From the NCBI RefSeq assembly GCF_040371945.1, contig NZ_BAABWS010000002.1, positions 1-64,000 on the forward strand: a stretch of 64,000 bases of DNA. Reading direction: 5' to 3'. This document shows positions 17,346-25,078 of the stretch, piece by piece. Position numbers and translations under genes: made by a program. The notes under the pieces were generated by a model. It saw only the letters and a program-made list of their open reading frames with translations. It was not told where the DNA came from and made no database searches. Position 1 is the stretch's first letter. Each line of letters begins with the position of its first letter. The DNA comes from Litorivita sp040371945. GTDB taxonomy: Bacteria > Pseudomonadota > Alphaproteobacteria > Rhodobacterales > Rhodobacteraceae.

Positions 17346-17936
17346 TTAGCGTTTGCGGTCGCGGCGGCTCGACATCGGTTGGAAGGCGACGCCGACATGG
17401 GCCTCGCAATAGGGTTTGCCCGCCTGCACCGGCAGGCCGCAGAACCAAAAATCGGGGGTCGCGGGATCGCCCACGGGCCATTTGCAGGTCCGCTCGGTCA
17501 ATTCCATCAGCGTCAGCTTTTTGGCCTTTTTCTCGATGGCCGAGACTTTGGCCAAGGCTTCGGGGCTGATCTCATTGGCCGAGGGTTGCGGCGGCAACGG
17601 CTGGCCTGCGGGGATGATCGCCTTGCGGGTATGGGGCACGATCACCGGCTCGTCGGCCTTTTGCGCTTTGGCCGGCTCGGCCTTGGGCGCGGCGGCGGGT
17701 TTGGACGGTTTGGCCTTGGCCGCCGGTTTGGCCGCTTTGGTTTCGGGGGCGGCTTTGGCGGTATCGGCCTTGGCCGCGCTTCCCCCGCCCGAGCGGTTGG
17801 ACAGGCCAAGGCGGTGCACCTTGCCGATCACCGCGTTGCGGGTCACACCGCCAAGCTCCTTGGCGATCTGGCTGGCCGATTGGCCCTCGCCCCACATCTT
17901 TTTCAAAAGCTCAACGCGATCGTCGGTCCAGGACAT
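17346..17936 (-). CDS. gcrA: Cell-cycle regulator GcrA
   Basis: A 196-residue GcrA. The N-terminal 45 residues are the conserved DNA-binding part (MSWTDDRVELLKKMW ... ITRNAV-type helix ending VIGKVHRLGLSNR). The middle (~50-95) is a low-complexity Ala/Lys/Pro linker. The C-terminal half holds the sigma-70-interacting region with TCKWPVGDP, FWFCGLP and YCEAHVGVAF. GcrA binds RNA polymerase holoenzyme and activates methylation-sensitive (GANTC) promoters with CcrM in alphaproteobacteria. The RBS AAGGAAG supports the start. It is divergent from the permease gene at 18071. Confidence 0.95.
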   Translation of the reverse strand: MSWTDDRVELLKKMWGEGQSASQIAKELGGVTRNAVIGKVHRLGLSNRSGGGSAAKADTAKAAPETKAAKPAAKAKPSKPAAAPKAEPAKAQKADEPVIVPHTRKAIIPAGQPLPPQPSANEISPEALAKVSAIEKKAKKLTLMELTERTCKWPVGDPATPDFWFCGLPVQAGKPYCEAHVGVAFQPMSSRRDRKR

Positions 17937-18070
17937 CTGTCTTCCTTACCTGAAAAGCGGCCCCGAATGCACCTTTGGCGCGGGCCGCTCTAGAAATTCC
18001 CAATGGTCCCCTATTTTAAACACTCGCATCCGAGTTACAAGGCATCGAATCAAATGGCAGAGGTTTTGGC

Positions 18071-18889
18071 ATGAGCAATCAGGTGGAGATGGGCGCAGGC
18101 GCGATGCGCGAGCGCCGGTTCGGGCGGGTCAACTGGCTGGGCCTATACACATTGGCGCGCCGCGAGATCATGCGCTTTGTCGCCGTCTGGACGCAAACCT
18201 TGCTGGCGCCGCTGATCACGGCGGCCCTGTTCTTGCTTATCTTCAACCTCGCCATCGGCCCCTCGCGCGGCGAGGTCATGGGGCGGCCCTTCGTGCATTT
18301 CATCGCGCCGGGCATCTTGATGATGACGGTGATCCAGAACGCCTTTGCCAATGTCTCCTCCTCGATTGTGATCTCCAAGGTGCAGGGCAATATCGTCGAC
18401 ACGCTCATGCCGCCCCTGTCGGCGCTGGAATTGGTGCTGGGCTATACGGCGGGGGGCGTGGCGCGCGGTTTGATCGTGGCGCTGGCCATCGGTTTGGGGG
18501 TTCTGCTCTTCTTGGGGGTGCAGATCGCCCATCCGCTTTGGGCGCTGGTTTTCGTGCTGCTCGGCTCGGCCTTCATGAGCGCCGTGGGCATGATCGCGGG
18601 GATTTTCGCCAATAAATTCGACCAGATGGCGGCGATTACCAATTTCATCGTCACGCCTTTGGCGTTTTTGTCGGGCACGTTTTATTCGGTCGAGGCCATG
18701 CCCGAAGTGATGCAGCGCATCACCCATTTTAACCCGATTTTCTATCTGATCGACGGGGTGCGCTACGGGGTTTTGGGCGTCTCGGACAGCGATCCGCAGC
18801 TCGGTCTGGCGGTGTGCAGCTTGGCGACTTTGGCCATCGCGGGCGCGGCTTGGGCGATGTTTCGCACGGGCTACCGGCTCAAGGCCTGA
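18071..18889 (+). CDS. ABC-2 type transporter permease, orphan
   Basis: A 272-residue permease with six membrane helices of the ABC2_membrane family, YadH-like (PFVHFIAPGILMMTVIQNAF; ITNFIVTPLAFLSGTFYSV, the family signature; HFNPIFYLIDGVRYG). Such permeases work with a separate ATPase, normally the adjacent gene, but no ATPase gene is next to it here. It may pair with an ATPase elsewhere. The RBS GAGG precedes the ATG. A nested palindrome element follows the stop. Confidence 0.88.
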   Translation: MSNQVEMGAGAMRERRFGRVNWLGLYTLARREIMRFVAVWTQTLLAPLITAALFLLIFNLAIGPSRGEVMGRPFVHFIAPGILMMTVIQNAFANVSSSIVISKVQGNIVDTLMPPLSALELVLGYTAGGVARGLIVALAIGLGVLLFLGVQIAHPLWALVFVLLGSAFMSAVGMIAGIFANKFDQMAAITNFIVTPLAFLSGTFYSVEAMPEVMQRITHFNPIFYLIDGVRYGVLGVSDSDPQLGLAVCSLATLAIAGAAWAMFRTGYRLKA

Positions 18890-18905
18890 GGAAGCACGCG
18901 CAGCG

Positions 18906-18986
18906 CCCGACCGACAGGTCGGGCATCGCCCGAACCGCCCCCACGGGGCGGGCGATATCGCCCACCCCTCGGTTCGGGCGATGCCC
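18906..18986. repeat. Nested palindrome element before argD
   Basis: It starts with a 7-bp hairpin (CCCGACC, GACA loop, GGTCGGG; 18906-18923). A perfect 17-bp inverted repeat follows (18921-18937 / 18970-18986), enclosing two further palindromes: CCGCCCC / GGGGCGG and the perfect 14-mer GGGCGATATCGCCC (18950-18963). There is no T-run, so it is not a classic terminator. Confidence 0.85.
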
Positions 18987-19221
18987 TTTGCGCAATTGGG
19001 CTTCCCTGATCGCTGCGAAGCTGCTAATTGCTGCCCTATGAACACCGCACAGAGCCTTTTCGCCGCCACGGCCAAAGACCGACGCACGCGCCGACGCGCC
19101 TGACGCCGCCTGTTGTTCTTGCGTGCCATATCCGCACGCCCCCTTGAAAATATCCGAAAAATATTGACCAACCGAAGCGGCTGAGGCACTTCTCAGGCTT
19201 CACTTCATAAGGATGATCGCG
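18987..19221. other. Intergenic region upstream of argD
   Basis: About 235 bp between the palindrome element and argD. It holds an AT-richer patch (19140-19170) that may contain the argD promoter. I see no gene or confident consensus. Confidence 0.4.
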
Positions 19222-20400
19222 ATGATCCCGACTGTTTTGCCGACCTATAACCGCGCGCCTTTGCATTTCACCAAGGGCGAAGGCGCTTGGCTGATCGAGC
19301 AAGACGGGCGCCGATTTCTGGATCTGGGCGCGGGGATCGCGGTCAATGCTTTGGGCCATGCCCATCCGGCCTTGGTCAAGGCGCTCACCGATCAGGCGCA
19401 AAACCTGTGGCATGTCTCGAACCTCTACGAGATCCCGCAGCAACAGGCGCTGGCCGACAAGCTGACCGAAGCGTCTTTCGCCGATACGGTGTTTTTCACC
19501 AATTCGGGCACCGAGGCCTGCGAGTTGGCGGTGAAAATGGCGCGCAAATACTGGTATGACAAAGGCCATCCCGAGAAGACCGATATCATCACCTTCTCCG
19601 GCAGCTTCCACGGCCGCTCTTCCGCGGGCATCGCGGCGGCGGGCAGCGAGAAGATGGTCAAAGGTTTTGGCCCGCTGCTCCCCGGTTTTGTGCATCTGCC
19701 TTGGGGCGATCACGAGGCGCTCAATGGCGCGATCACCGACACCACCGGCGCCATCCTGATCGAGCCGGTGCAAGGCGAGGGCGGCATTCGCCCGCTGCCC
19801 GATCAATGCCTCAAGGGGCTGCGCGATCTATGCGACGAGAAGGGCATTTTGCTCATCCTCGACGAGGTGCAATGCGGCGTCGGCCGCACGGGTAAACTCT
19901 TTGCCCATGAATGGGCGGGGATCGAGCCGGACATCATGATGGTCGCCAAAGGCATCGGCGGCGGCTTCCCGCTTGGCGCGGTTCTGGCCACCGAAGAGGC
20001 GGCCTCGGGGATGACGGCGGGCACCCATGGGTCGACCTATGGCGGCAATCCTTTGGGCTGCGCCGTTGGCTGCGCGGTGATGGAGATCGTCTCGGACCCC
20101 GAATTTCTGGCCGATGTGAACCGCCGCGCGGGACTTTTGCGCCAAAAGCTCGAAGGTCTGGTCGCGGCCCATCCCAAAGTGTTTGAGGGCGTGCGCGGAT
20201 CGGGTTTGATGCTCGGCCTCAAATGCGTCGCGCCCAACGTGGATGTGGTGCAGGCGGGATATAAATCCGACCTGCTCACCGTGCCCGCCGCCGACAATGT
20301 GCTGCGCCTTTTGCCGCCGCTGAACCTGACGGACGCCGAGATCGGCGAGGCCGCCGCGCGGCTTGACGCCGCCGCGACATTGGTCGAAGCCGCCCTATAG
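19222..20400 (+). CDS. argD: Acetylornithine aminotransferase
   Basis: A 392-residue class-III PLP aminotransferase of arginine synthesis; it makes N-acetylornithine and often also serves as succinyldiaminopimelate aminotransferase. Seen: NSGTEACELAVKMAR (~94-108), ITFSGSFHGRS (~123-133), ILDEVQCGVGRTG (~212-224) and the PLP-binding Lys243 in MMVAKGIGGGFP. Two in-frame ATGs exist; the second (19222) was chosen because AAGGA lies at proper distance, whereas the first abuts it. argF follows 45 bp downstream, so the two form an argDF operon. Confidence 0.95.
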   Translation: MIPTVLPTYNRAPLHFTKGEGAWLIEQDGRRFLDLGAGIAVNALGHAHPALVKALTDQAQNLWHVSNLYEIPQQQALADKLTEASFADTVFFTNSGTEACELAVKMARKYWYDKGHPEKTDIITFSGSFHGRSSAGIAAAGSEKMVKGFGPLLPGFVHLPWGDHEALNGAITDTTGAILIEPVQGEGGIRPLPDQCLKGLRDLCDEKGILLILDEVQCGVGRTGKLFAHEWAGIEPDIMMVAKGIGGGFPLGAVLATEEAASGMTAGTHGSTYGGNPLGCAVGCAVMEIVSDPEFLADVNRRAGLLRQKLEGLVAAHPKVFEGVRGSGLMLGLKCVAPNVDVVQAGYKSDLLTVPAADNVLRLLPPLNLTDAEIGEAAARLDAAATLVEAAL

Positions 20401-20445
20401 AAAATGCCCCGCGCCGCGGCGCGGACGACAAAAAAGCGAAACGAT

Positions 20446-21372
20446 ATGAACCACTTCCTTGATATCAATACGACCGACGCCGGCGATTTGCGGGCGATGA
20501 TCGACCATGCCAAAACCATGAAAGACGCCCGCGCGGGCCGTCCCAAAGGCGCGGCAGATGACGCCCAGCCGCTGGCAGGCCATATGGTCGCGCTGATCTT
20601 TGAAAAACCCTCGACCCGCACCCGCGTCTCCTTTGACGTGGGCGTGCGCCAGATGGGCGGGCAGACCATGGTTCTGTCGGGCAGCGACATGCAATTGGGC
20701 CATGGCGAAACCATCGCCGATACCGCCCGCGTCTTGTCGCGCTACGTCGATATGATCATGATCCGCACCTTCGACGAAAGCGTGCTGCACGAGATGGCCG
20801 AATATGCCTCTGTTTCGGTGATCAACGGGCTGACCGACCGCACCCATCCGTGCCAGATCATGGCCGATATCCTCACCTATGAGGAGCACCGCGGCCCGAT
20901 CAAAGGTAAGAAGGTCGTCTGGACCGGCGATGGCAACAACGTCTTTGCCAGCTTCTTGCACGCGGCGGAAAAATTCGATTTCGAACTGGTTTTCTCCGGT
21001 CCCGAGCGGCTCGACCCCGACAAGGAGTTCGTCGCCGAGGCCCGCGCGGCGGGGGTGAAATTCTCGATCGAGCGCGACGCGGAAACGGCGGTGGCGGGGG
21101 CCGATCTGGTTGTTGCGGACACTTGGGTGTCGATGCATGACGCGCAATCGGCGCGCGAGCGGCGGCACAACCTTTTGCGCCCCTACCGCGTGGATCGCAA
21201 ATTGATGTCGCAGGCCAAGGAGGATGCCTTGTTCATGCATTGCCTGCCTGCGCACCGCGGCGAGGAAGTCACCAACAACGTGATGGACGGCCCGCATTCC
21301 GTGGTCTTTGACGAGGCGGAAAACCGGCTGCACGCGCAAAAGGCGGTGATGCGCTGGTGCCTTGGCGTCTAA
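20446..21372 (+). CDS. argF: Ornithine carbamoyltransferase
   Basis: A 308-residue enzyme that makes citrulline from ornithine and carbamoyl phosphate. The carbamoyl-phosphate motif STRTR (56-60), HPCQ (about 134) and the ornithine-loop segment FMHCLPAHRGEEV (near the C-terminus) are intact. The start MNHFLDI fits the family; an ATG at 20404 would add 14 unrelated residues. It forms an operon with argD. The stop codon TAA lies in the loop of an 8-bp hairpin (21359-21366 / 21373-21380). Confidence 0.95.
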   Translation: MNHFLDINTTDAGDLRAMIDHAKTMKDARAGRPKGAADDAQPLAGHMVALIFEKPSTRTRVSFDVGVRQMGGQTMVLSGSDMQLGHGETIADTARVLSRYVDMIMIRTFDESVLHEMAEYASVSVINGLTDRTHPCQIMADILTYEEHRGPIKGKKVVWTGDGNNVFASFLHAAEKFDFELVFSGPERLDPDKEFVAEARAAGVKFSIERDAETAVAGADLVVADTWVSMHDAQSARERRHNLLRPYRVDRKLMSQAKEDALFMHCLPAHRGEEVTNNVMDGPHSVVFDEAENRLHAQKAVMRWCLGV

Positions 21373-21465
21373 GCCAAGGCGCGAGAGGGGCGCGGTGACC
21401 TGCGTGCGTGCGGAGCCTTCGCGCGCCTATCGCCGCGACGGCGCCGCCTTAACGCGGCGCAGGGC

Positions 21466-21786
21466 CTAGCATTTTTGCTGCGCCAGAAGCTCCAGATCAA
21501 TCGCCGCGCCGTCAATGAGCAGGGTTTGCACCTCGGCGCAGGCCTCGCGCATCACCGCAACGGTTTGATATTCGGGGCTGCCGAGGAAGGCTTCGGCGGC
21601 GGCGTGGTCGCAAAAGGCCAAAATGCCGACGTGATCGGGGCAGTCCTCGCCCACTGTCAGCTTGGGCGCGCTGTCGCCCGCAAGGATGATCGCGCCTTCG
21701 GGTTTGATGGCCATGAAGGACATCTGCATCTGGCGAAACCGTTTGCGATCAAAGATTTTCAACTGGCTGATCAAATAGACGGGCAT
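21466..21786 (-). CDS. DUF1330 protein, copy 1
   Basis: A 106-residue protein of the DUF1330 (dimeric alpha+beta barrel) family: MPVYLISQLKIFDRKRF at the start, GDSAPKL centrally and ILAFCDHAAAEAFLGSPEYQ, where the family has its conserved F-x-s-x-e-Y. No catalytic residues are known for the family. Two more paralogues lie within 3.2 kb on the same strand (23545-23865 and 24634-24939). The role is unknown; many members are thought to be small stress-related or monooxygenase-like proteins. Confidence 0.85.
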   Translation of the reverse strand: MPVYLISQLKIFDRKRFRQMQMSFMAIKPEGAIILAGDSAPKLTVGEDCPDHVGILAFCDHAAAEAFLGSPEYQTVAVMREACAEVQTLLIDGAAIDLELLAQQKC

Positions 21787-21882
21787 AGGCTGTCCGATCT
21801 TGGCTATTGTATCAGGAGCCTAGAGCAGCCGCGCCTTTGAGTCAAAACCGGCCGTGCGGGCGGGGTGGGGCGGGGCTGCCGA

Positions 21883-23367
21883 TCACCCCGCGCCGATCAC
21901 CGTGTTGAGCAGCAAAAAGATCACTGCCGACATCACCGCAGCGGCGGGCACCGTGATCACCCATGCGGCGATGATGGTCATGAAATGGCTGCGCCGGACC
22001 AATTTGCGGCGGCGGCGCTCTTCGGGGGCGAGGCGCTGCGCGGCGGCCTTGGCCCCTGCCTTTTTGCGAAACCGCCGCTCGGCATGCCACTCGCGGAAGA
22101 ACCCGACACCGAACACCCCGCCCACGGCGATATGGGTCGAGCTGACCGGCAGGCCCAGCCAGCTTGCGACAATCACCGTGATCGCCGCCGACAGTGCCAC
22201 GCAATAGGCGCGCATCGGGTTGAGCTTGGTGATCTGGCTGCCGACCATACGGATCAGTTTGGGGCCGAACAGGAACAGGCCGAAAGAGATGCCAAAGGCC
22301 CCGATGATCATCACCCACGAGGGGATCGACACTTTGGCGGCGAAATCGCCAAATTCGGTGACATGGACGATGGCCGCCAATGGCCCGACCGCATTGGCCA
22401 CGTCATTGGCCCCATGGGCAAAGCTGAGCAGGGCGGCGGAAAACACCAAAGGCAGGCCAAACAGCGCCTTGACCGATTTGTTGCGGTTCTCCATGCCTTG
22501 CGATTGTTTGCGGATCAATGGCGCGGCGATGGCATAGCTGAGCACGCCGATTGCGGCGCCGATCATCAAAGCGGTCTGCATGTCGATCTTGACGATTTTC
22601 TTGAGGCCCTTGAGCGCCAGATAGGTCGAAAACACCCCCGCCATCACCGCGATCAGCACCGGAACCCAGCGCCGCGCGGCGGCGATCTTGTCGTCCTGAT
22701 AGATGATATAGGCCTTGATAAAGGCCAAAAACGCGGCGGCAATCGCCCCGCCCAGAACCGGCGAGATCACCCAAGAGGCGGCAATCGTGCCCATGGTCGG
22801 CCAATCCACCGCGCCAAATCCCGCCGCCGCGATGCCCGCGCCCATGACGCCGCCCACCACCGAATGGGTGGTCGAGACCGGCGCGCCGACCCATGTGGCA
22901 AGGTTCACCCAAAGCGCCGAGGAAATCAGCGCCGCCATCATCGCCCAGATGAACAATTGCGCGCTGGCAATCCCCGCCGGATCGATGATCCCCTTGGAGA
23001 TGGTCGAGACCACATCGCCCCCCGCCAAAAGCGCACCGGCGCTCTCGAACAGGGCGGCAATCGCAATCGCCCCGCCCATGGTGAGCGCATTGGCCCCCAC
23101 CGCAGGCCCCATATTATTGGCCACATCATTGGCACCGATATTGATCGCCATATAGGCGCCAAAGCCCGCCGCCGCGACGACGATCAGATCGTTGGGTGTG
23201 CCGCCCAAGGTCACCGCCGCCGTCAGCGCCGCCAGAACGATAAAGGCCAAGGCAATGCCCGTGCCGACCATGGGCCGCGCGACATAGATCGTCGCCAGCT
23301 CCACACGGCTGATCCGGCCCAGATCCTTGTCGAGCGTTTTCCATTGCTGGCCGTTATTGTCTGCCAT
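21883..23367 (-). CDS. PiT-family inorganic phosphate transporter
   Basis: A 494-residue inner-membrane permease with two copies of the PiT signature: GANDVANNMGPAVGA (~78) and GANDVANAVGPLAA (~320), plus GAPVSTTHS (~167) and LPVSSTHIAVGG (~410), the duplicated halves of the family. It should import phosphate (often as metal phosphate) with protons or sodium. A basic cytosolic loop (~425-455) precedes the last helices. The PhoU-like DUF47 partner seen beside many pit genes is absent here. Confidence 0.92.
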   Translation of the reverse strand: MADNNGQQWKTLDKDLGRISRVELATIYVARPMVGTGIALAFIVLAALTAAVTLGGTPNDLIVVAAAGFGAYMAINIGANDVANNMGPAVGANALTMGGAIAIAALFESAGALLAGGDVVSTISKGIIDPAGIASAQLFIWAMMAALISSALWVNLATWVGAPVSTTHSVVGGVMGAGIAAAGFGAVDWPTMGTIAASWVISPVLGGAIAAAFLAFIKAYIIYQDDKIAAARRWVPVLIAVMAGVFSTYLALKGLKKIVKIDMQTALMIGAAIGVLSYAIAAPLIRKQSQGMENRNKSVKALFGLPLVFSAALLSFAHGANDVANAVGPLAAIVHVTEFGDFAAKVSIPSWVMIIGAFGISFGLFLFGPKLIRMVGSQITKLNPMRAYCVALSAAITVIVASWLGLPVSSTHIAVGGVFGVGFFREWHAERRFRKKAGAKAAAQRLAPEERRRRKLVRRSHFMTIIAAWVITVPAAAVMSAVIFLLLNTVIGAG

Positions 23368-23544
23368 GCGATCCTCCGGCGCGGATTGGTTTAGCTTGGG
23401 CTAGGGGGTGTGACCAACTCGATCAAGGTTTTTTTGCCGCTCGGGGTGAAAAGGCGGCGCGGGCGGCAGGGCCGCGCCCGACCCCACCATCACGGATCAG
23501 GCGCGCAGGGCGCACGCGCGGGGGGCATTGGGGGCATTGGAGGA

Positions 23545-23865
23545 TCATAGGGGCGTTGCGGGCGGCAGCGGGCCTGAGAAACCCTTGATCATGACCACCC
23601 GCGTGTCGCTACAGGCCGCCTCGCGCAACACCGAAAGCTGTTGCATATCCTCGGAGCGCACAAAGGTCATGGCGGCCTGCGCATCGTCAAAATGCACAAT
23701 ACCCATCGTCGTATCCGTTGAGGCGCCCAAAAGTGCGGCAGGCGCATCATCCGTCGCGAGCAATGTGCCGCCCGCCGCGATCAAATGACCTGCGAAGGCT
23801 TCGCGAAATTGCCGGAAGCGTCGTTTGTCCACGATATGAAACTCGACAACGAAATAGACCGACAT
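23545..23865 (-). CDS. DUF1330 protein, copy 2
   Basis: A protein of 106 residues if started at the internal ATG (MSVYFVVEFHIVDKRRF), which aligns with the starts of the two neighbouring paralogues; an ATG 18 bp upstream is the alternative. It shows the family pattern VDKRRFRQFREAF, GGTLLATDDAP and MGIVHFDDAQAAMTFVRS. It lies between the phosphate transporter and the Nudix gene. The function is unknown. Confidence 0.8.
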   Translation of the reverse strand: MSVYFVVEFHIVDKRRFRQFREAFAGHLIAAGGTLLATDDAPAALLGASTDTTMGIVHFDDAQAAMTFVRSEDMQQLSVLREAACSDTRVVMIKGFSGPLPPATPL

Positions 23866-24033
23866 GGCAGGCACCCGAAACACATTAAATGATCCACGAG
23901 CCTAGCGGGTCGTGCGGGACAAAGCCATTGGCCCGGGGGGACTCACGGTAATGTGATGAACGCAAAGCGGGTGGAATGCGGTGTTATGAGGGACGGCGCG
24001 AGGGATGCGAAAGGGCGCGCGGCCCTTGCGGGT

Positions 24034-24495
24034 TCACAGCGTGCGCAAGATGTTTTGCAACGCAGGCTCGTCGACCATCTGCGCGGCTTTTTCCGGGCTG
24101 ACCCATTTGCGTTTGCGCTCGGAGGCTTCGGGATAATCGGATTTGGTTTTCGCCACGGCGACCTTAAAGACTTTCATCTCCACCGGCGCGGGCACGCCGC
24201 CGTCGCGCAGTTTCTTGGTGCGAAAACGGGCAAAGGCTTCTGGCTCTGCGGTGGCTTTTTTGACGCCGGCCTCTTCCCATGCCTCTTGCATGGCAGCCTC
24301 GGAATCATTCATCCCGTCAATCGGCCAGCCCTTGGGCAAGATCCAGCGTTTGTTGGTGCGGCTGGTGACCAATAGCACCTTTTTGTCGCCCTCGTCGTCT
24401 TCACGATAACATAGCGCTGCGACCTGCTGCTCTTGCGGGCGGCGCCACATCGGCGCGACGACCTCGCGCCAAGCCTTGCGTAATGCATTTGTCAT
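24034..24495 (-). CDS. Nudix hydrolase
   Basis: A 153-residue protein with a Nudix fold. The Nudix box spans about residues 56-78: GWPIDG, then EAAMQEAWEEAGV, keeping the metal-binding EEAG but with Gln in place of the usual Arg of REUXEE. KRWILPKGWP just before it and the length resemble diphosphoinositol-polyphosphate/diadenosine-polyphosphate (DIPP-like) hydrolases. The substrate cannot be fixed. It is monocistronic by spacing. Confidence 0.85.
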   Translation of the reverse strand: MTNALRKAWREVVAPMWRRPQEQQVAALCYREDDEGDKKVLLVTSRTNKRWILPKGWPIDGMNDSEAAMQEAWEEAGVKKATAEPEAFARFRTKKLRDGGVPAPVEMKVFKVAVAKTKSDYPEASERKRKWVSPEKAAQMVDEPALQNILRTL

Positions 24496-24633
24496 TTTAC
24501 GTACCTAAACTCTGCTCTCGAAAACTGCGGACGAAAAACATGCCCACATGCGGGGGTTCACCCTCTGATTGCCTCAAGATAGTGTATTTTAGGTTAATGT
24601 TCAAGTTTTACACAGAGATTCCAGTCGCCTATG

Positions 24634-24939
24634 TCAATTGACGTGCAGGTGCTCGTCGCCATAGAGCACATGCGCGCGGGTCTCGGCCGAACTGATCCGC
24701 AGCGCCATCACCGATCCGCTCATCGCGCTATGGGTCATCTCGTTCATGTCCTCGACGGTGTCGAATTGCACCAATGACATATGGGAAATGCTGCCTTCGC
24801 TTTGCGGTTGCTCCGGATTTGCCTGTGAGGCCAATATTTTTCCGTTGAATTGCGGAACAAGCAAAGCCGCCGCCGCGCGATATTGTGCAAAGCGTTTTTG
24901 GTCAAAGACCTGGTAAGACAAGACTAGATATACCGACAT
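24634..24939 (-). CDS. DUF1330-like protein, copy 3
   Basis: A 101-residue protein starting MSVYLVLSYQVFDQKRFAQY, clearly related to the other two DUF1330 proteins in this region but more diverged in its C-terminal half (VQFDTVEDMNEMTHSAMSG). It ends in a His-containing tail (YGDEHLHVN). The function is unknown. Confidence 0.75.
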   Translation of the reverse strand: MSVYLVLSYQVFDQKRFAQYRAAAALLVPQFNGKILASQANPEQPQSEGSISHMSLVQFDTVEDMNEMTHSAMSGSVMALRISSAETRAHVLYGDEHLHVN

Positions 24940-25078
24940 AATGCTTCCTCGCTGGTGACATCTTAGGCCTTAAATTACGGCGCGAAAGGGGAAAAACCCT
25001 CACGCTGCATCACCTTAGGTAAACTTTCAGGTGCGGATCGAATTTGCAAGGGCTGTCATGGATCTAACGGCGCACGCT

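Noticed and set aside
23520..23545. Short GGGGGCATT direct repeat
   Set aside because: Only two copies of nine bases in a GC-rich gap; chance occurrence is likely.
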